DNA of 49,140 nucleotides, from positions 1 to 49,140 of the forward strand of contig CAINOB010000114.1 of assembly GCA_903851365.1 (NCBI GenBank), written 5' to 3'. This DNA comes from an uncultured Bacteroidota bacterium (GTDB taxonomy: Bacteria > Bacteroidota > Bacteroidia > Bacteroidales > UBA12481). The position numbers and the translations under genes are program-made. The notes beneath the pieces are model-generated. The model did not search any database, was not told where the DNA came from, and saw only the letters and a list, made by a program, of their open reading frames with translations. This document shows positions 39,519 to 47,832 of this stretch, piece after piece. Within the stretch, counting starts at the first letter, position 1. Every line of letters starts with the position of its first letter.

Positions 39519-40564
39519 AGGTGGTGTTGAATCATTTCTGGTTCACCGATCAGATTACCTTTTCTATCAGCATATTTCAGTTCAGGATTATAGTCAATTC
39601 CAATTTTATCGAGCAAATCCTCGACTTCAACCTGATGTGTTTGCAGTCCGATTTCCCATGGATCGTAGCCGAGAACCATGCCGGCAAGTTCTTCATGGGT
39701 GACCACAGGTATCTTTCGTCCCCTGGCTCCATAAATCGATCCCTCAGTTTCTTCCAATGTATACTGCCAACGATCGAGAAACATGGCACAACCCGGACAA
39801 TTAGCCACCATTAAATCAGGCTCATAAGGTTTCATTGATTCCAGTTTGATCTTCGACTGGGCAATAGAGTAACCCCGGTTTTCCTGAACCAGATAGTTTC
39901 GAAACCCGAATCCACAGCAATGTCTCCGTTCAGGGTAATCCACGGTTTGCCCACCCCAGGCCGTGATCAGGCCAGTTAAGACCTGTGGAAATTCAGCTCC
40001 CCCCACGCCACGTTCCGGAAATGTCTTGGCATAATGGCACCCGATGTGATCAACAATTTTCAATGGCTCGCCGGTGTGCCTGTTCACCAATTTATGTTTG
40101 GCAATCGCAGCAATATCATTTCGGTATTTATAAAGGATATCCGAGGCATGAACCATATTCTTCGGCTCCATGAATTTGCGGCCCGTAGCCTCTGCCAGGT
40201 ATCCGGCAATCTTCTTTTTTAATTCCGGGTTATGCTTCCACATATCCAAAATCTCAGAATAAAGTCCGAACGAGGTAACACAGGAAACCACGAGGTTTTC
40301 ATAACCCTTTTCCATCATCAGGGCAAATTGCCGGGAAACAACAGTCATGGTAGTTTCAAGTGGTACTATATCTGTATGATAACCAATCCCGGTGCATGTG
40401 GTATGATCGGCATCTTCAAAAACCGTTTTTCCCAATTTATTTCGCAGAATATCAATAAACAGATTTTCCGCACCAGGAAAAAAGTTCTGCCTGATACAGC
40501 TCCTGACATAGAAATAGTTATCGTCTGCAATTTCCTTTTGATATTCTTTCCAGTATTTGCTCAT
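39512..40564 (-). CDS. HdrB-like CCG-domain subunit with degenerate N-terminal cluster site
   Basis: This 350-residue protein has an intact C-terminal CCG domain: HIGCHYAKTFP, RHCCGFGFRN and ANCPGCAMFLD. In the N-terminal half the corresponding positions read RSCIRQ, TTCTGIGYH and SCVTSFG. There CC is reduced to a single Cys and CxxC to CxxS, so only one noncubane cluster seems possible in the usual manner. HdrB subunits reduce disulfides such as CoM-S-S-CoB in methanogens; the substrate here is unknown. The gene overlaps its upstream neighbour by 4 bases and its downstream neighbour by 7. Confidence 0.9.
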   Translation of the reverse strand: MSKYWKEYQKEIADDNYFYVRSCIRQNFFPGAENLFIDILRNKLGKTVFEDADHTTCTGIGYHTDIVPLETTMTVVSRQFALMMEKGYENLVVSCVTSFGLYSEILDMWKHNPELKKKIAGYLAEATGRKFMEPKNMVHASDILYKYRNDIAAIAKHKLVNRHTGEPLKIVDHIGCHYAKTFPERGVGGAEFPQVLTGLITAWGGQTVDYPERRHCCGFGFRNYLVQENRGYSIAQSKIKLESMKPYEPDLMVANCPGCAMFLDRWQYTLEETEGSIYGARGRKIPVVTHEELAGMVLGYDPWEIGLQTHQVEVEDLLDKIGIDYNPELKYADRKGNLIGEPEMIQHHLC

Positions 40565-41184
40565 AGTGACAAGTGACTATTTTCGATCTGATCCCACAAT
40601 TCTTTGCAGCCGGTAACCTCGAAAATCCGGTCCAGCTCATCGAGGGAATTTTTACTTATTTTCCTTAGCAAGCCTGGTCCCGCCTGATCATAACCGGCAT
40701 CGAATCGACCATAAACCTGATCAGAATTATTTGACATCCAGGCCCATACAGGCCCTTGCTCCGGATGCATTTCCGGATCTACGCGGGTAGGATGAATGCA
40801 ATAACCGGTTTCCAGAATATTATGTCCGATAGCTCTTTTTATGGCGAGTTGTTGACGGCCAAGGGATGATTTAGAAAACAAGCCATTCTTGATGGAAACA
40901 CTTCTGAGGATCTGGATCATGGCTCCCGGTACATTACTTCTGGGACATCGAGGCTTGCAGCTCATGCACTGACCGCAGTACCAGATTAGGTCCGACTGCA
41001 AAAGAGCTGTCAGTGTCTCTTCATCGCTGTCCCTGATGAGGTTCATAATTACCCGGGGATCATAGTCATAATATCCTGCAGCCGGACAAATTGCAGTACA
41101 AACACCACAATTCATGCACGAGCGGCATGCCTCATGATAACGTGGATCCTCAAATATTTGTCCGGCGAGATTTCCCTTGTTCAT
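40561..41184 (-). CDS. HdrC-like iron-sulfur subunit, first gene of the Hdr-like operon
   Basis: This 207-residue protein has two 4Fe-4S motifs: CMNCGVCTAICPAAG (about 23-37) and CGQCMSCKPRCPRS (about 70-83). An alpha-helical C-terminal part holds LDELDRIFEVTGCKELW. The layout fits HdrC subunits. It overlaps the HdrB-like gene by 4 bases (ATGA). Together the five genes run HdrC-HdrB-HdrA-HdrC-HdrDE, an order like the C1-B1-A-C2-B2 series of sHdr loci. A -7 box lies 7 bases upstream of its start. Confidence 0.9.
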   Translation of the reverse strand: MNKGNLAGQIFEDPRYHEACRSCMNCGVCTAICPAAGYYDYDPRVIMNLIRDSDEETLTALLQSDLIWYCGQCMSCKPRCPRSNVPGAMIQILRSVSIKNGLFSKSSLGRQQLAIKRAIGHNILETGYCIHPTRVDPEMHPEQGPVWAWMSNNSDQVYGRFDAGYDQAGPGLLRKISKNSLDELDRIFEVTGCKELWDQIENSHLSL

Positions 41185-41191
41185 CAGAGAA

Positions 41192-41199
41192 CAAAGCTA
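41192..41199 (-). promoter_or_regulatory. Bacteroidota -7 promoter box for the Hdr-like operon
   Basis: The coding strand reads TAGCTTTG, matching TAnnTTTG, and ends 7 bases before the ATG at 41184. No TTTG at the expected -33 distance was found. If used, the operon mRNA would have almost no leader. Confidence 0.4.
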
Positions 41200-41278
41200 C
41201 TGCACTGCTGCTGTTTTCAGTAGAGAAGGAATACCGTAAAAAATTGATAGCGGTACTGAATCTTTTGCGTATAAATAC

Positions 41279-41920
41279 TTACAACTCGACCAGTTTTTCC
41301 TTAATCGCATAAACCACCAGGCTGGCGGTATTTCTGCAACCTGTTTTGAGGAGGATATTCGCCCGGTGACTATCGACAGTACGTTTGCTGAGGCACAGTG
41401 AATCAGCGATCTCCTGCGTCGACATCCCTTTGCATATCAGCAGGATAATTTCTTTTTCCCGGTCAGATAGCGGAGAATCCGGAGTCAGCTCCTCGGGAGA
41501 ATTTTTTAGTGAATTTACCAGGTTCATCAACAGTTCCCTTGAGAAATAGTTACCCCCTTCCATAACTGTTTCAAGAGCCATTCGTACTTCAGTAAAATCC
41601 GAATTCTTCAATAAAAACCCTTTAACCCCGGCATCAACCATTTTAAAATAATAGTCCTGCTCACCGAACATGCTGAGTGTAATAATCTTTAGATCCGGAT
41701 ATTTCAGCAAAGCAAGACGTGCTGCTTCTATTCCATCCATTTCGGGCATGGCAATGTCCAGCATAACAATATCGGGCTTGCCCTGATCGAGCAGACTAAG
41801 GAATTCCACGCCATTTGAGGCCTCCCCGGCAACCTCAAACCGGTTTAATGTATCGATAAGCATCCGCAGACCTTTTCTGAAAAGCTTATGGTCATCAACC
41901 AGTACCACCTTGTATTTCAT
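41279..41920 (-). CDS. NarL/FixJ-family response regulator
   Basis: This 213-residue protein has a receiver domain with Asp9/Asp10 (LVDDHKLFRKGL), phospho-acceptor Asp55 (IVMLDIAMPEMDG) and a Lys in GFLLKNSDF. A LuxR-type helix-turn-helix at about 148-210 has LSDREKEIILLICKGMSTQEIADSL and SKRTVDSHRANIL. It overlaps the kinase gene by 4 bases (ATGA). It should be phosphorylated by that kinase and probably controls the divergent FISUMP lipoprotein gene. It is unrelated to the OmpR-type regulators of the three cassettes. Confidence 0.95.
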   Translation of the reverse strand: MKYKVVLVDDHKLFRKGLRMLIDTLNRFEVAGEASNGVEFLSLLDQGKPDIVMLDIAMPEMDGIEAARLALLKYPDLKIITLSMFGEQDYYFKMVDAGVKGFLLKNSDFTEVRMALETVMEGGNYFSRELLMNLVNSLKNSPEELTPDSPLSDREKEIILLICKGMSTQEIADSLCLSKRTVDSHRANILLKTGCRNTASLVVYAIKEKLVEL

Positions 41921-42876
41921 GACTTCTTGATTGCTTTAACTTTAATAAATACCCGAATCCCCAACCCCGGCTTTGATTCTATCGTCAGATCACCTTTGAG
42001 TGACTTGATCCTGGATTGAATATTTGTTAATCCCGCACCATCTCTCTGGTTCTCCTTCATTGTTCTTTCTGCCCCAAAACCTATCCCATTATCCTGATAT
42101 TCCACAACCAGTTCCCCTGATTCATATTGTAACGACAGATTTGCGCGCGTCGCTTGAGAATGCTGTATTGTATTATGTATCAACTCACTAGATACCCTAT
42201 AGATGACCACTTCCAAATTTTCATCGAACCGTTCTGATTTCAGGTTAGTCTGGAAATCAATTTCCAGCTGGCCGGTCTGGACAATTTTATGAACATAGTT
42301 TGCCAGTGCCCTGACCATGCCAAAATTAGCAAGAACATGCGGACTCAGATGGTCCGAGATATCCTTTAGGCTTCTGATGGCTTCATCGACTGTTTCACTG
42401 GCATTTTTAATAATAATGAGGCTTTGCTGATCATGTGCCAGATGTTCGAGAGTCGATACTGACATCTTTACTGCGCTGAGCAAAGGCCCCATCCCATCGT
42501 GCAAATCTTTGGCTATCCTGGTTCGTTCAGCCTCTTCTGTCTGAATAATTGCTGTCAGAAACCTGCGCTCAGTCTTTCGCCGTTCAACTTCCACCTTTTT
42601 CATATAATTGAAAATTTGCTGGATCAGGTAAACACCGGTCGCAAAGAAAACAGAAGTTACAACCCCCATCCAGATATATAATTCACGAAAATAATCTGGT
42701 TTAAAATCACTGATGAAAGGAAGGAATTCGATGAATCGCAGAATCACCATCAGGAGGAACCCAATGGTAATCAATATCCAGGATAATGCATATTTTGTTA
42801 CGCTGAACAATTTTAACGCGATCCCTGCAGCGATAAGTTGAAGAATTATTGAAAAGGCCAGTAGTATTTTCAGCAT
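41917..42876 (-). CDS. NarX/DegS-type sensor histidine kinase (HisKA_3)
   Basis: This 319-residue protein has three hydrophobic helices (about 4-25, 32-52 and 70-92), a coiled-coil linker (KKVEVERRKTERRFL) and the HisKA_3 block with His126 in AKDLHDGMGPLLSAVKM. A HATPase domain has ELIHNTIQHSQA, DNGIGFGA and GAGLTNIQSRI. It has almost no periplasmic domain, so the signal is probably sensed in the membrane or cytoplasm. The gene starts 65 bases from the divergent FISUMP lipoprotein gene, with facing -7 boxes in the gap. Confidence 0.93.
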   Translation of the reverse strand: MLKILLAFSIILQLIAAGIALKLFSVTKYALSWILITIGFLLMVILRFIEFLPFISDFKPDYFRELYIWMGVVTSVFFATGVYLIQQIFNYMKKVEVERRKTERRFLTAIIQTEEAERTRIAKDLHDGMGPLLSAVKMSVSTLEHLAHDQQSLIIIKNASETVDEAIRSLKDISDHLSPHVLANFGMVRALANYVHKIVQTGQLEIDFQTNLKSERFDENLEVVIYRVSSELIHNTIQHSQATRANLSLQYESGELVVEYQDNGIGFGAERTMKENQRDGAGLTNIQSRIKSLKGDLTIESKPGLGIRVFIKVKAIKKS

Positions 42877-42896
42877 GGCGAATCGGTTTTCATGCC

Positions 42897-42924
42897 CAAA
42901 TGTAATGAAGTAATAGTAACTTTG
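42897..42924. promoter_or_regulatory. Divergent promoter pair between the NarX-type kinase and FISUMP gene 4
   Basis: On the minus strand TACATTTG (42897-42904) is a -7 box for the kinase gene. On the plus strand TAACTTTG (42917-42924) is a -7 box for the FISUMP gene. They lie 12 bases apart, so the two promoters overlap and are likely to be controlled together. Confidence 0.45.
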
Positions 42925-42941
42925 CCTAAACTGTTTTTATT

Positions 42942-44132
42942 ATGAAAAGGCATTTCCTGCTCGTTTTCTCTCTTCCAGCATTAGCCATTTTTCTGATGTG
43001 CCAATCGTGCGCAAAGGAGAATCTCCCTCCCGTGGCCCAATTTACAATTGATCCTGCAACCGGTAATGATCAAACAATCTTTGTCATGGATGCTACGGCA
43101 ACTACTGATCCGAACGATGATCCGGCAACAATATTGATAATGTGGGATTGGGAAGGCGACGGAATTTTCGATTCACAATACTCCTCTAAGAGAAAAGGCG
43201 ATCATAAATATGCCAAAGCCGGCGAATATATGGTGACACTGGTAGCTAAGGACCCAAGAGGACTCACTGACACACTGAGAGTTCCACTGACAGTCGCCAG
43301 CTCCAACCTTCCTCCGGAAGCGCCATTTAGTCCCCAGCCAGAAAATGGACAGTTAATCAAAACCATCAATCCGTGGATGAAGTGGAGCAGTAGCGATCCG
43401 GAAGGTGATCCTATGTTTTTTACCTGCTACTTTGGCAAGACTAATCCTCCGCCTCAATTTATTGCCAGCCAGATGGTTGGGACCTTCAGTCCCGGCAAAC
43501 TTGATTACGGAACAACCTATTACTGGAAGGTTAAGATCCGCGACACCAAAGGAAATATCACGGAGGGTCCGGTTTGGAGCTTCTCTACTTATGATCTGCA
43601 TATCGGCTCCATAACAGATGCACGTGATGGACAAACCTATCATACTATTCAGATGGGAGATGCGTGGTGGATGTCGGAAAATCTCAGGTTTGATGCAGGA
43701 GATGGAAGTTTCTGTTATGAAAATACTGATGCCAAGTGCCAGTCATATGGCAAACTCTACACCTGGGAGGCAGCTATGCGTTCCTGCCCTGCCGGATGGC
43801 ATCTTCCAACACTCAAGGAATTCGAGACCATGATCAACGTGGTCGGTGGTCAGGATGTTGCCGGCGGTAAACTGAAAGATTATGAACAGTCTCTCTGGAG
43901 GGAAGTCAATGTTGGGGCAACCAATGAATTTGGATTTAATGCGTTACCTGCCGGGCGTCGCTATGACTCAGGATTATTTGCCGGCGCCGGTTACTACGCG
44001 CAGTTCTTCTCATCAACCGAATACAATAGCGGGGAAGCCTATAATCTGACCATCGGATATGACTATGCCAATGCGTTTATCTATAACTATAAAAAGGCAT
44101 ATGCAATTTCGGTAAGGTGCGTGAAGAACTGA
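42942..44132 (+). CDS. PKD-domain FISUMP lipoprotein (FISUMP gene 4)
   Basis: This 396-residue protein has a lipoprotein-type signal ending near Cys20/Cys23 (FLMCQSCAKE). A PKD-like domain (about 28-118) has MWDWEGDGIFDSQYS and HKYAKAGEYMVTLVAKD. A fibronectin-III-like domain (about 122-215) has GTTYYWKVKIRD. The C-terminal FISUMP domain (about 218-396) has GDAWWMSENLRF, CPAGWHLPTLKEFE, FGFNALPAGRR and ISVRCVKN. It lacks the TPR and PQQ parts of the cassette outputs but again stands next to a two-component system. It probably sits on the outer membrane. It is convergent with the ClC genes with a 3-base gap. Confidence 0.92.
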   Translation: MKRHFLLVFSLPALAIFLMCQSCAKENLPPVAQFTIDPATGNDQTIFVMDATATTDPNDDPATILIMWDWEGDGIFDSQYSSKRKGDHKYAKAGEYMVTLVAKDPRGLTDTLRVPLTVASSNLPPEAPFSPQPENGQLIKTINPWMKWSSSDPEGDPMFFTCYFGKTNPPPQFIASQMVGTFSPGKLDYGTTYYWKVKIRDTKGNITEGPVWSFSTYDLHIGSITDARDGQTYHTIQMGDAWWMSENLRFDAGDGSFCYENTDAKCQSYGKLYTWEAAMRSCPAGWHLPTLKEFETMINVVGGQDVAGGKLKDYEQSLWREVNVGATNEFGFNALPAGRRYDSGLFAGAGYYAQFFSSTEYNSGEAYNLTIGYDYANAFIYNYKKAYAISVRCVKN

Positions 44133-44135
44133 TAA

Positions 44136-45896
44136 TCAGTCTTCCGACATCTCTTTCATCAGTTCGCGATATTTTGAGAATACACGTGCCCGGCTAACGC
44201 ATCCAACATATTTTCCCTGGTCCAGAACCACGAGAATATATTTTCCGGACGCCTGAATCTTTTGGGCAAGTTCCTCAACAGTATCGCTGACCTCAACCAT
44301 GTATTCAGGCTTGTACATCAAATCCCTGCAAAGGGTAGTCTGATATTGTTCAGTCTTAAACATCACCGGCCGGAGTCTTTCCATAATGATCAGGCCAAGG
44401 AACATCCCTTCCTTATCTAAAACGGGAAAAACATTGCGGTTTGATTCTGCTACCACCCGAACCAGTTCACCCAGCGTTTGGTCAGGACCTACATCCTTGA
44501 TATCATGCTCAATCAATCCCCTGATATTCATTCTGGTTAACGCAGCCTTATCCTTATTGTGGGTGATAAGTTCACCTCGACTGGCCAATCTCCGCGTGTA
44601 AACTGAGTGTGGCTCAACGAGATGAGCGGTTATGTAAGCGATTGCAACAGTGAGCATCAGAGGAATAATTAAAAGATATCCGCCGGTGATCTCAGCAATA
44701 AGGAACATGGCAGTCAGAGGGGACCGCATCACTCCCGACATAACGCCAGCCATACCAACCAGTGTAAAATGCGTTTCTGAAACATTTACCATCCCCATGG
44801 TGTTCAACAGGCGGGCCAGAAAAAACCCGCTCATCCCTCCCAGGAAAAGGCTTGGCGCAAATACTCCCCCAACCCCACCAGCACCCATAGTTACTCCTGT
44901 AGCAACAACTTTCAGAAGAATTATGCCCAGGATAGCGCCCAGAAATATCCAGGGATCCTGGATTTTACTGAACCACCAGCTATTGGCAAGAACCTCACCC
45001 GGATGTCCGTGCAGCAGGCTGGTCAGCGAGGTATATCCTTCGCCGTAAAGTGGTGGAAAAAGGACAATGAGAAAGGAGAGGATTAATCCGCCGATCAGCC
45101 ATCTAGCCCAGACAGAGGAAATGGTATCCATCTTGCCCTCAATAAGACGCAATCCCTGTGAGAAGTATATTGAAACAACTCCGGTAAAAATGCCAAGAAT
45201 TAGAAATGCTGGTAATTCCACGACGGTAAAAATGTCCTTAAGCGAATAAGAAAACAATACGGCATCGCCCATTAAAAGCCACGCAACAGAGGTTGCCGTA
45301 ACAGCTGCGATCATGAGTGGAACCAGTGAAGCCATGGTCAGGTCGAGCATCAACACCTCCATGGCAAAAAGAACCCCGGCTATCGGAGCCTTAAAAATCC
45401 CTGCGATGGCCCCGGTGGCTCCGCAACCTACTAATAATGTAATCGACTTGTAATTTAAGTGGTAACGCTGTCCCAGCCACGAACCAAGTGCAGAACCTGT
45501 TAGCACAATCGGTGCCTCCAACCCAACTGATCCGCCAAAGCCGACCGTAAGTGTACTGGCAACCATTGAGGTATGCATATTATGCTTGTGCAGCAGACTG
45601 CTTTTCTTGCTTATAGCGTATAAAATCTTACTAATACCATGAGAGATAGGATCTTTCACCATGTATTTTACATACAAAACGGTGAGGAGCAATCCCACCA
45701 TTGGATAAAGAAGATACTCCCAGTTGGCTTCCGAAACTTGAAATCCGCTGGTCAGGAATATCTGAGTATAGTGCACCGCTTTTTTCAACAAAACCGCTGC
45801 AAGTCCGCTCATCAGACCAACGACTACCGCCAGAAAAATGTTCAATTGCCGGCTGTTCGGCTTTAGATAAGAGGTAATTATTTGTGCCAGTTTCAT
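44136..45896 (-). CDS. ClC-family chloride channel/transporter with tandem CBS domains (copy A)
   Basis: This 586-residue protein has about ten or more membrane helices with the gating glutamate Glu127 in GSVGLEAPIVLTG and helix motif FKAPIAGVLFAMEVLM. The second half has GAGGVGGVFAPSLFLG and SPLTAMFLIAEITGGY. C-terminal tandem CBS domains (about 450-580) have FPVLDKEGMFLGLIIMERL and LVVLDQGKYVGCVSRAR. The first anion motif reads SHGIS instead of GSGIP. The position of the internal proton glutamate of the exchanger is Val (MEVL). It starts 4 bases after the stop of copy B and is thus co-transcribed. Confidence 0.94.
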   Translation of the reverse strand: MKLAQIITSYLKPNSRQLNIFLAVVVGLMSGLAAVLLKKAVHYTQIFLTSGFQVSEANWEYLLYPMVGLLLTVLYVKYMVKDPISHGISKILYAISKKSSLLHKHNMHTSMVASTLTVGFGGSVGLEAPIVLTGSALGSWLGQRYHLNYKSITLLVGCGATGAIAGIFKAPIAGVLFAMEVLMLDLTMASLVPLMIAAVTATSVAWLLMGDAVLFSYSLKDIFTVVELPAFLILGIFTGVVSIYFSQGLRLIEGKMDTISSVWARWLIGGLILSFLIVLFPPLYGEGYTSLTSLLHGHPGEVLANSWWFSKIQDPWIFLGAILGIILLKVVATGVTMGAGGVGGVFAPSLFLGGMSGFFLARLLNTMGMVNVSETHFTLVGMAGVMSGVMRSPLTAMFLIAEITGGYLLIIPLMLTVAIAYITAHLVEPHSVYTRRLASRGELITHNKDKAALTRMNIRGLIEHDIKDVGPDQTLGELVRVVAESNRNVFPVLDKEGMFLGLIIMERLRPVMFKTEQYQTTLCRDLMYKPEYMVEVSDTVEELAQKIQASGKYILVVLDQGKYVGCVSRARVFSKYRELMKEMSED

Positions 45897-45900
45897 GAAA

Positions 45901-47691
45901 TCAATCCTCGCTCCATTTTTTCAGCAATTGCCGGTACGAAGAGAACAACCGGGCACGGGAAATATAGCCGACATATTGGCCATTTGATAATACTGGTATA
46001 TTAAAAGCACTGGTCTGATGAAACTTAAGAGCTACCTCCTCCATGCTTTCTCCGGGAGTGATCATCACCGGCGACTTGGCCATCAGGTTGCGGATAAAGG
46101 TGGTATCGTACATTTCAGTCTTAAACATGATTTCGCGTACACTATCCATATTGAGTACTCCGTAGTAATTATTCTCATCGTCGACTACCGGATACAAGTT
46201 TCGCTTGGAAGAGGCAATAACCCTCACCAGGTCGCCCAAAGTAGCATCAAGTTTAATCGGTGAAAAATTTGTCTCGATGAGTTTGTCAACCTTCATCAGC
46301 GAGAGTACAATTTTGTCTTTGTCCTGTGTAAAGAGCTGTTTCCGCCTGGCCAGCTGGATATGGTAAAAAGATACCGGCTGAAAAAAGCGTATGGTGATGT
46401 ATGACATGCCGGCTGCTATCATCAAAGGAACAATCAGGTTATACGCAAGGGTAATTTCGGCCAATAGAAATATAGCAGTCAGAGGAGCATGTAAAACGCC
46501 GGCAAACATGCCCGACATACCAATTAATACAAACAAAGTCAACGAGATATGCGGGTCAAAAAAATGATTATATACAGTTCCAAAAAGCAATCCTACGGCC
46601 ATACCGGTAAAAAGGCTGGGTGCAATTATGCCTCCAACTCCTCCGGCACCGATAGTCAGCGCTGTTGCCACAACCTTGAGCAATACTAGCAAAAGCAATA
46701 TCAGAATAGTAGTTCCAATCTCACCAGAGAAAGTATAATACCCGGAATTATCGAAAAGGAAACCCATATCGCCGTTTATCGCCCGGTTTATCGAATCGTA
46801 ACCTTCACCATACAGGCTCGGAAATAAAAATATTACGACACCCAGTAAACCGGCAGCAACAAACCAGCGGCTCCATTTCGATCTGATTTTTTTCATCAGG
46901 TCATCGACCCCCGTAATAACCCTGCTGAAATAAAGCGAAACTACACCGGTTAATGCACCGAGAAGAATATAAAGAGGGACTTCCCTCAACTTGAAAACTT
47001 CGGCAATTTTCAGAGGAAGCAAAATATCCTGTCCAAGGAAGAGATCGGATGTGAGGGTCCCGCATATAGAGGCTAAAAGCAATGGCACTAAGGAGGAAAG
47101 TGTGAGATCGAGCATCAGCACCTCGATTGTAAAAATAATAGCTGCGATCGGGGCCTTAAAAATTGCTGCCAGAGCACCGGTAACTGCACAACCTATCAGC
47201 AGGATGATCTGTCGGTAATTCAGATGAAGCAGCTGTCCAAGATTCGATCCGATTGCTCCTCCCGTCAGTACGGCTGGCCCTTCAAGTCCAACTGATCCTC
47301 CAAACCCAGCCGTAAGTGTACTGGTGAGGGCCGAAGAAAACATATGGTGCGGTTTAATGGCGCCCTTAGTTCCGGATATTGCATGAAGAATAACAGGGAT
47401 TCCCAAGCCGATCCTTACTTTCAGAACAGAGTGAACCAGCAAGACCACCAGGGCAATACCAATAGCGGGATAGATGAAAAACCAAAAATTATGCATTTCG
47501 GCAGAAAACCCGTGCGTGAGAAATGTCCTGATTAGATGCACCCCATTTTTCATGATCACCACCGCTAACCCGGAAAGCAGGCCGATAAGTGCGGCAACAA
47601 CAAGAAAAAAGTTACGGGTTGATACATTCCGGATTCTCCATCTCAGGAATCTTACCAGCAGATTGTACTTTTTATGCGGCTTCGCACTCAT
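45901..47691 (-). CDS. ClC-family chloride channel/transporter with tandem CBS domains (copy B)
   Basis: This 596-residue protein uses the ATG at 47691 rather than an in-frame TTG at 47700. It has the same fold and CBS tail as copy A. Gating Glu137 lies in GSVGLEGPAVLTG, the anion motif is LGIPVILHAISG, and FKAPIAAIIFTIEVLM again has Val where exchangers carry the proton glutamate. GAGGVGGIIAPSLFTG and APLTAIFLLAEITLAYN lie in the second half. Adjacent paralogues with 4 bases between them point to tandem duplication and perhaps a heterodimer. CBS domains often bind adenine nucleotides and gate transport. Confidence 0.94.
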   Translation of the reverse strand: MSAKPHKKYNLLVRFLRWRIRNVSTRNFFLVVAALIGLLSGLAVVIMKNGVHLIRTFLTHGFSAEMHNFWFFIYPAIGIALVVLLVHSVLKVRIGLGIPVILHAISGTKGAIKPHHMFSSALTSTLTAGFGGSVGLEGPAVLTGGAIGSNLGQLLHLNYRQIILLIGCAVTGALAAIFKAPIAAIIFTIEVLMLDLTLSSLVPLLLASICGTLTSDLFLGQDILLPLKIAEVFKLREVPLYILLGALTGVVSLYFSRVITGVDDLMKKIRSKWSRWFVAAGLLGVVIFLFPSLYGEGYDSINRAINGDMGFLFDNSGYYTFSGEIGTTILILLLLVLLKVVATALTIGAGGVGGIIAPSLFTGMAVGLLFGTVYNHFFDPHISLTLFVLIGMSGMFAGVLHAPLTAIFLLAEITLAYNLIVPLMIAAGMSYITIRFFQPVSFYHIQLARRKQLFTQDKDKIVLSLMKVDKLIETNFSPIKLDATLGDLVRVIASSKRNLYPVVDDENNYYGVLNMDSVREIMFKTEMYDTTFIRNLMAKSPVMITPGESMEEVALKFHQTSAFNIPVLSNGQYVGYISRARLFSSYRQLLKKWSED

Positions 47692-47832
47692 AATTTCCAA
47701 AAGAAAGGGTTAAAAATAACCACTGTGAAGATACTTCAATTTCTTTTAACACATATTTTAAATAGCTCTCCCCGGACGATTCAACCGGAATCCTTATCTT
47801 TATCGGTTTGAAAAATTAGTAATCTATTGGAT

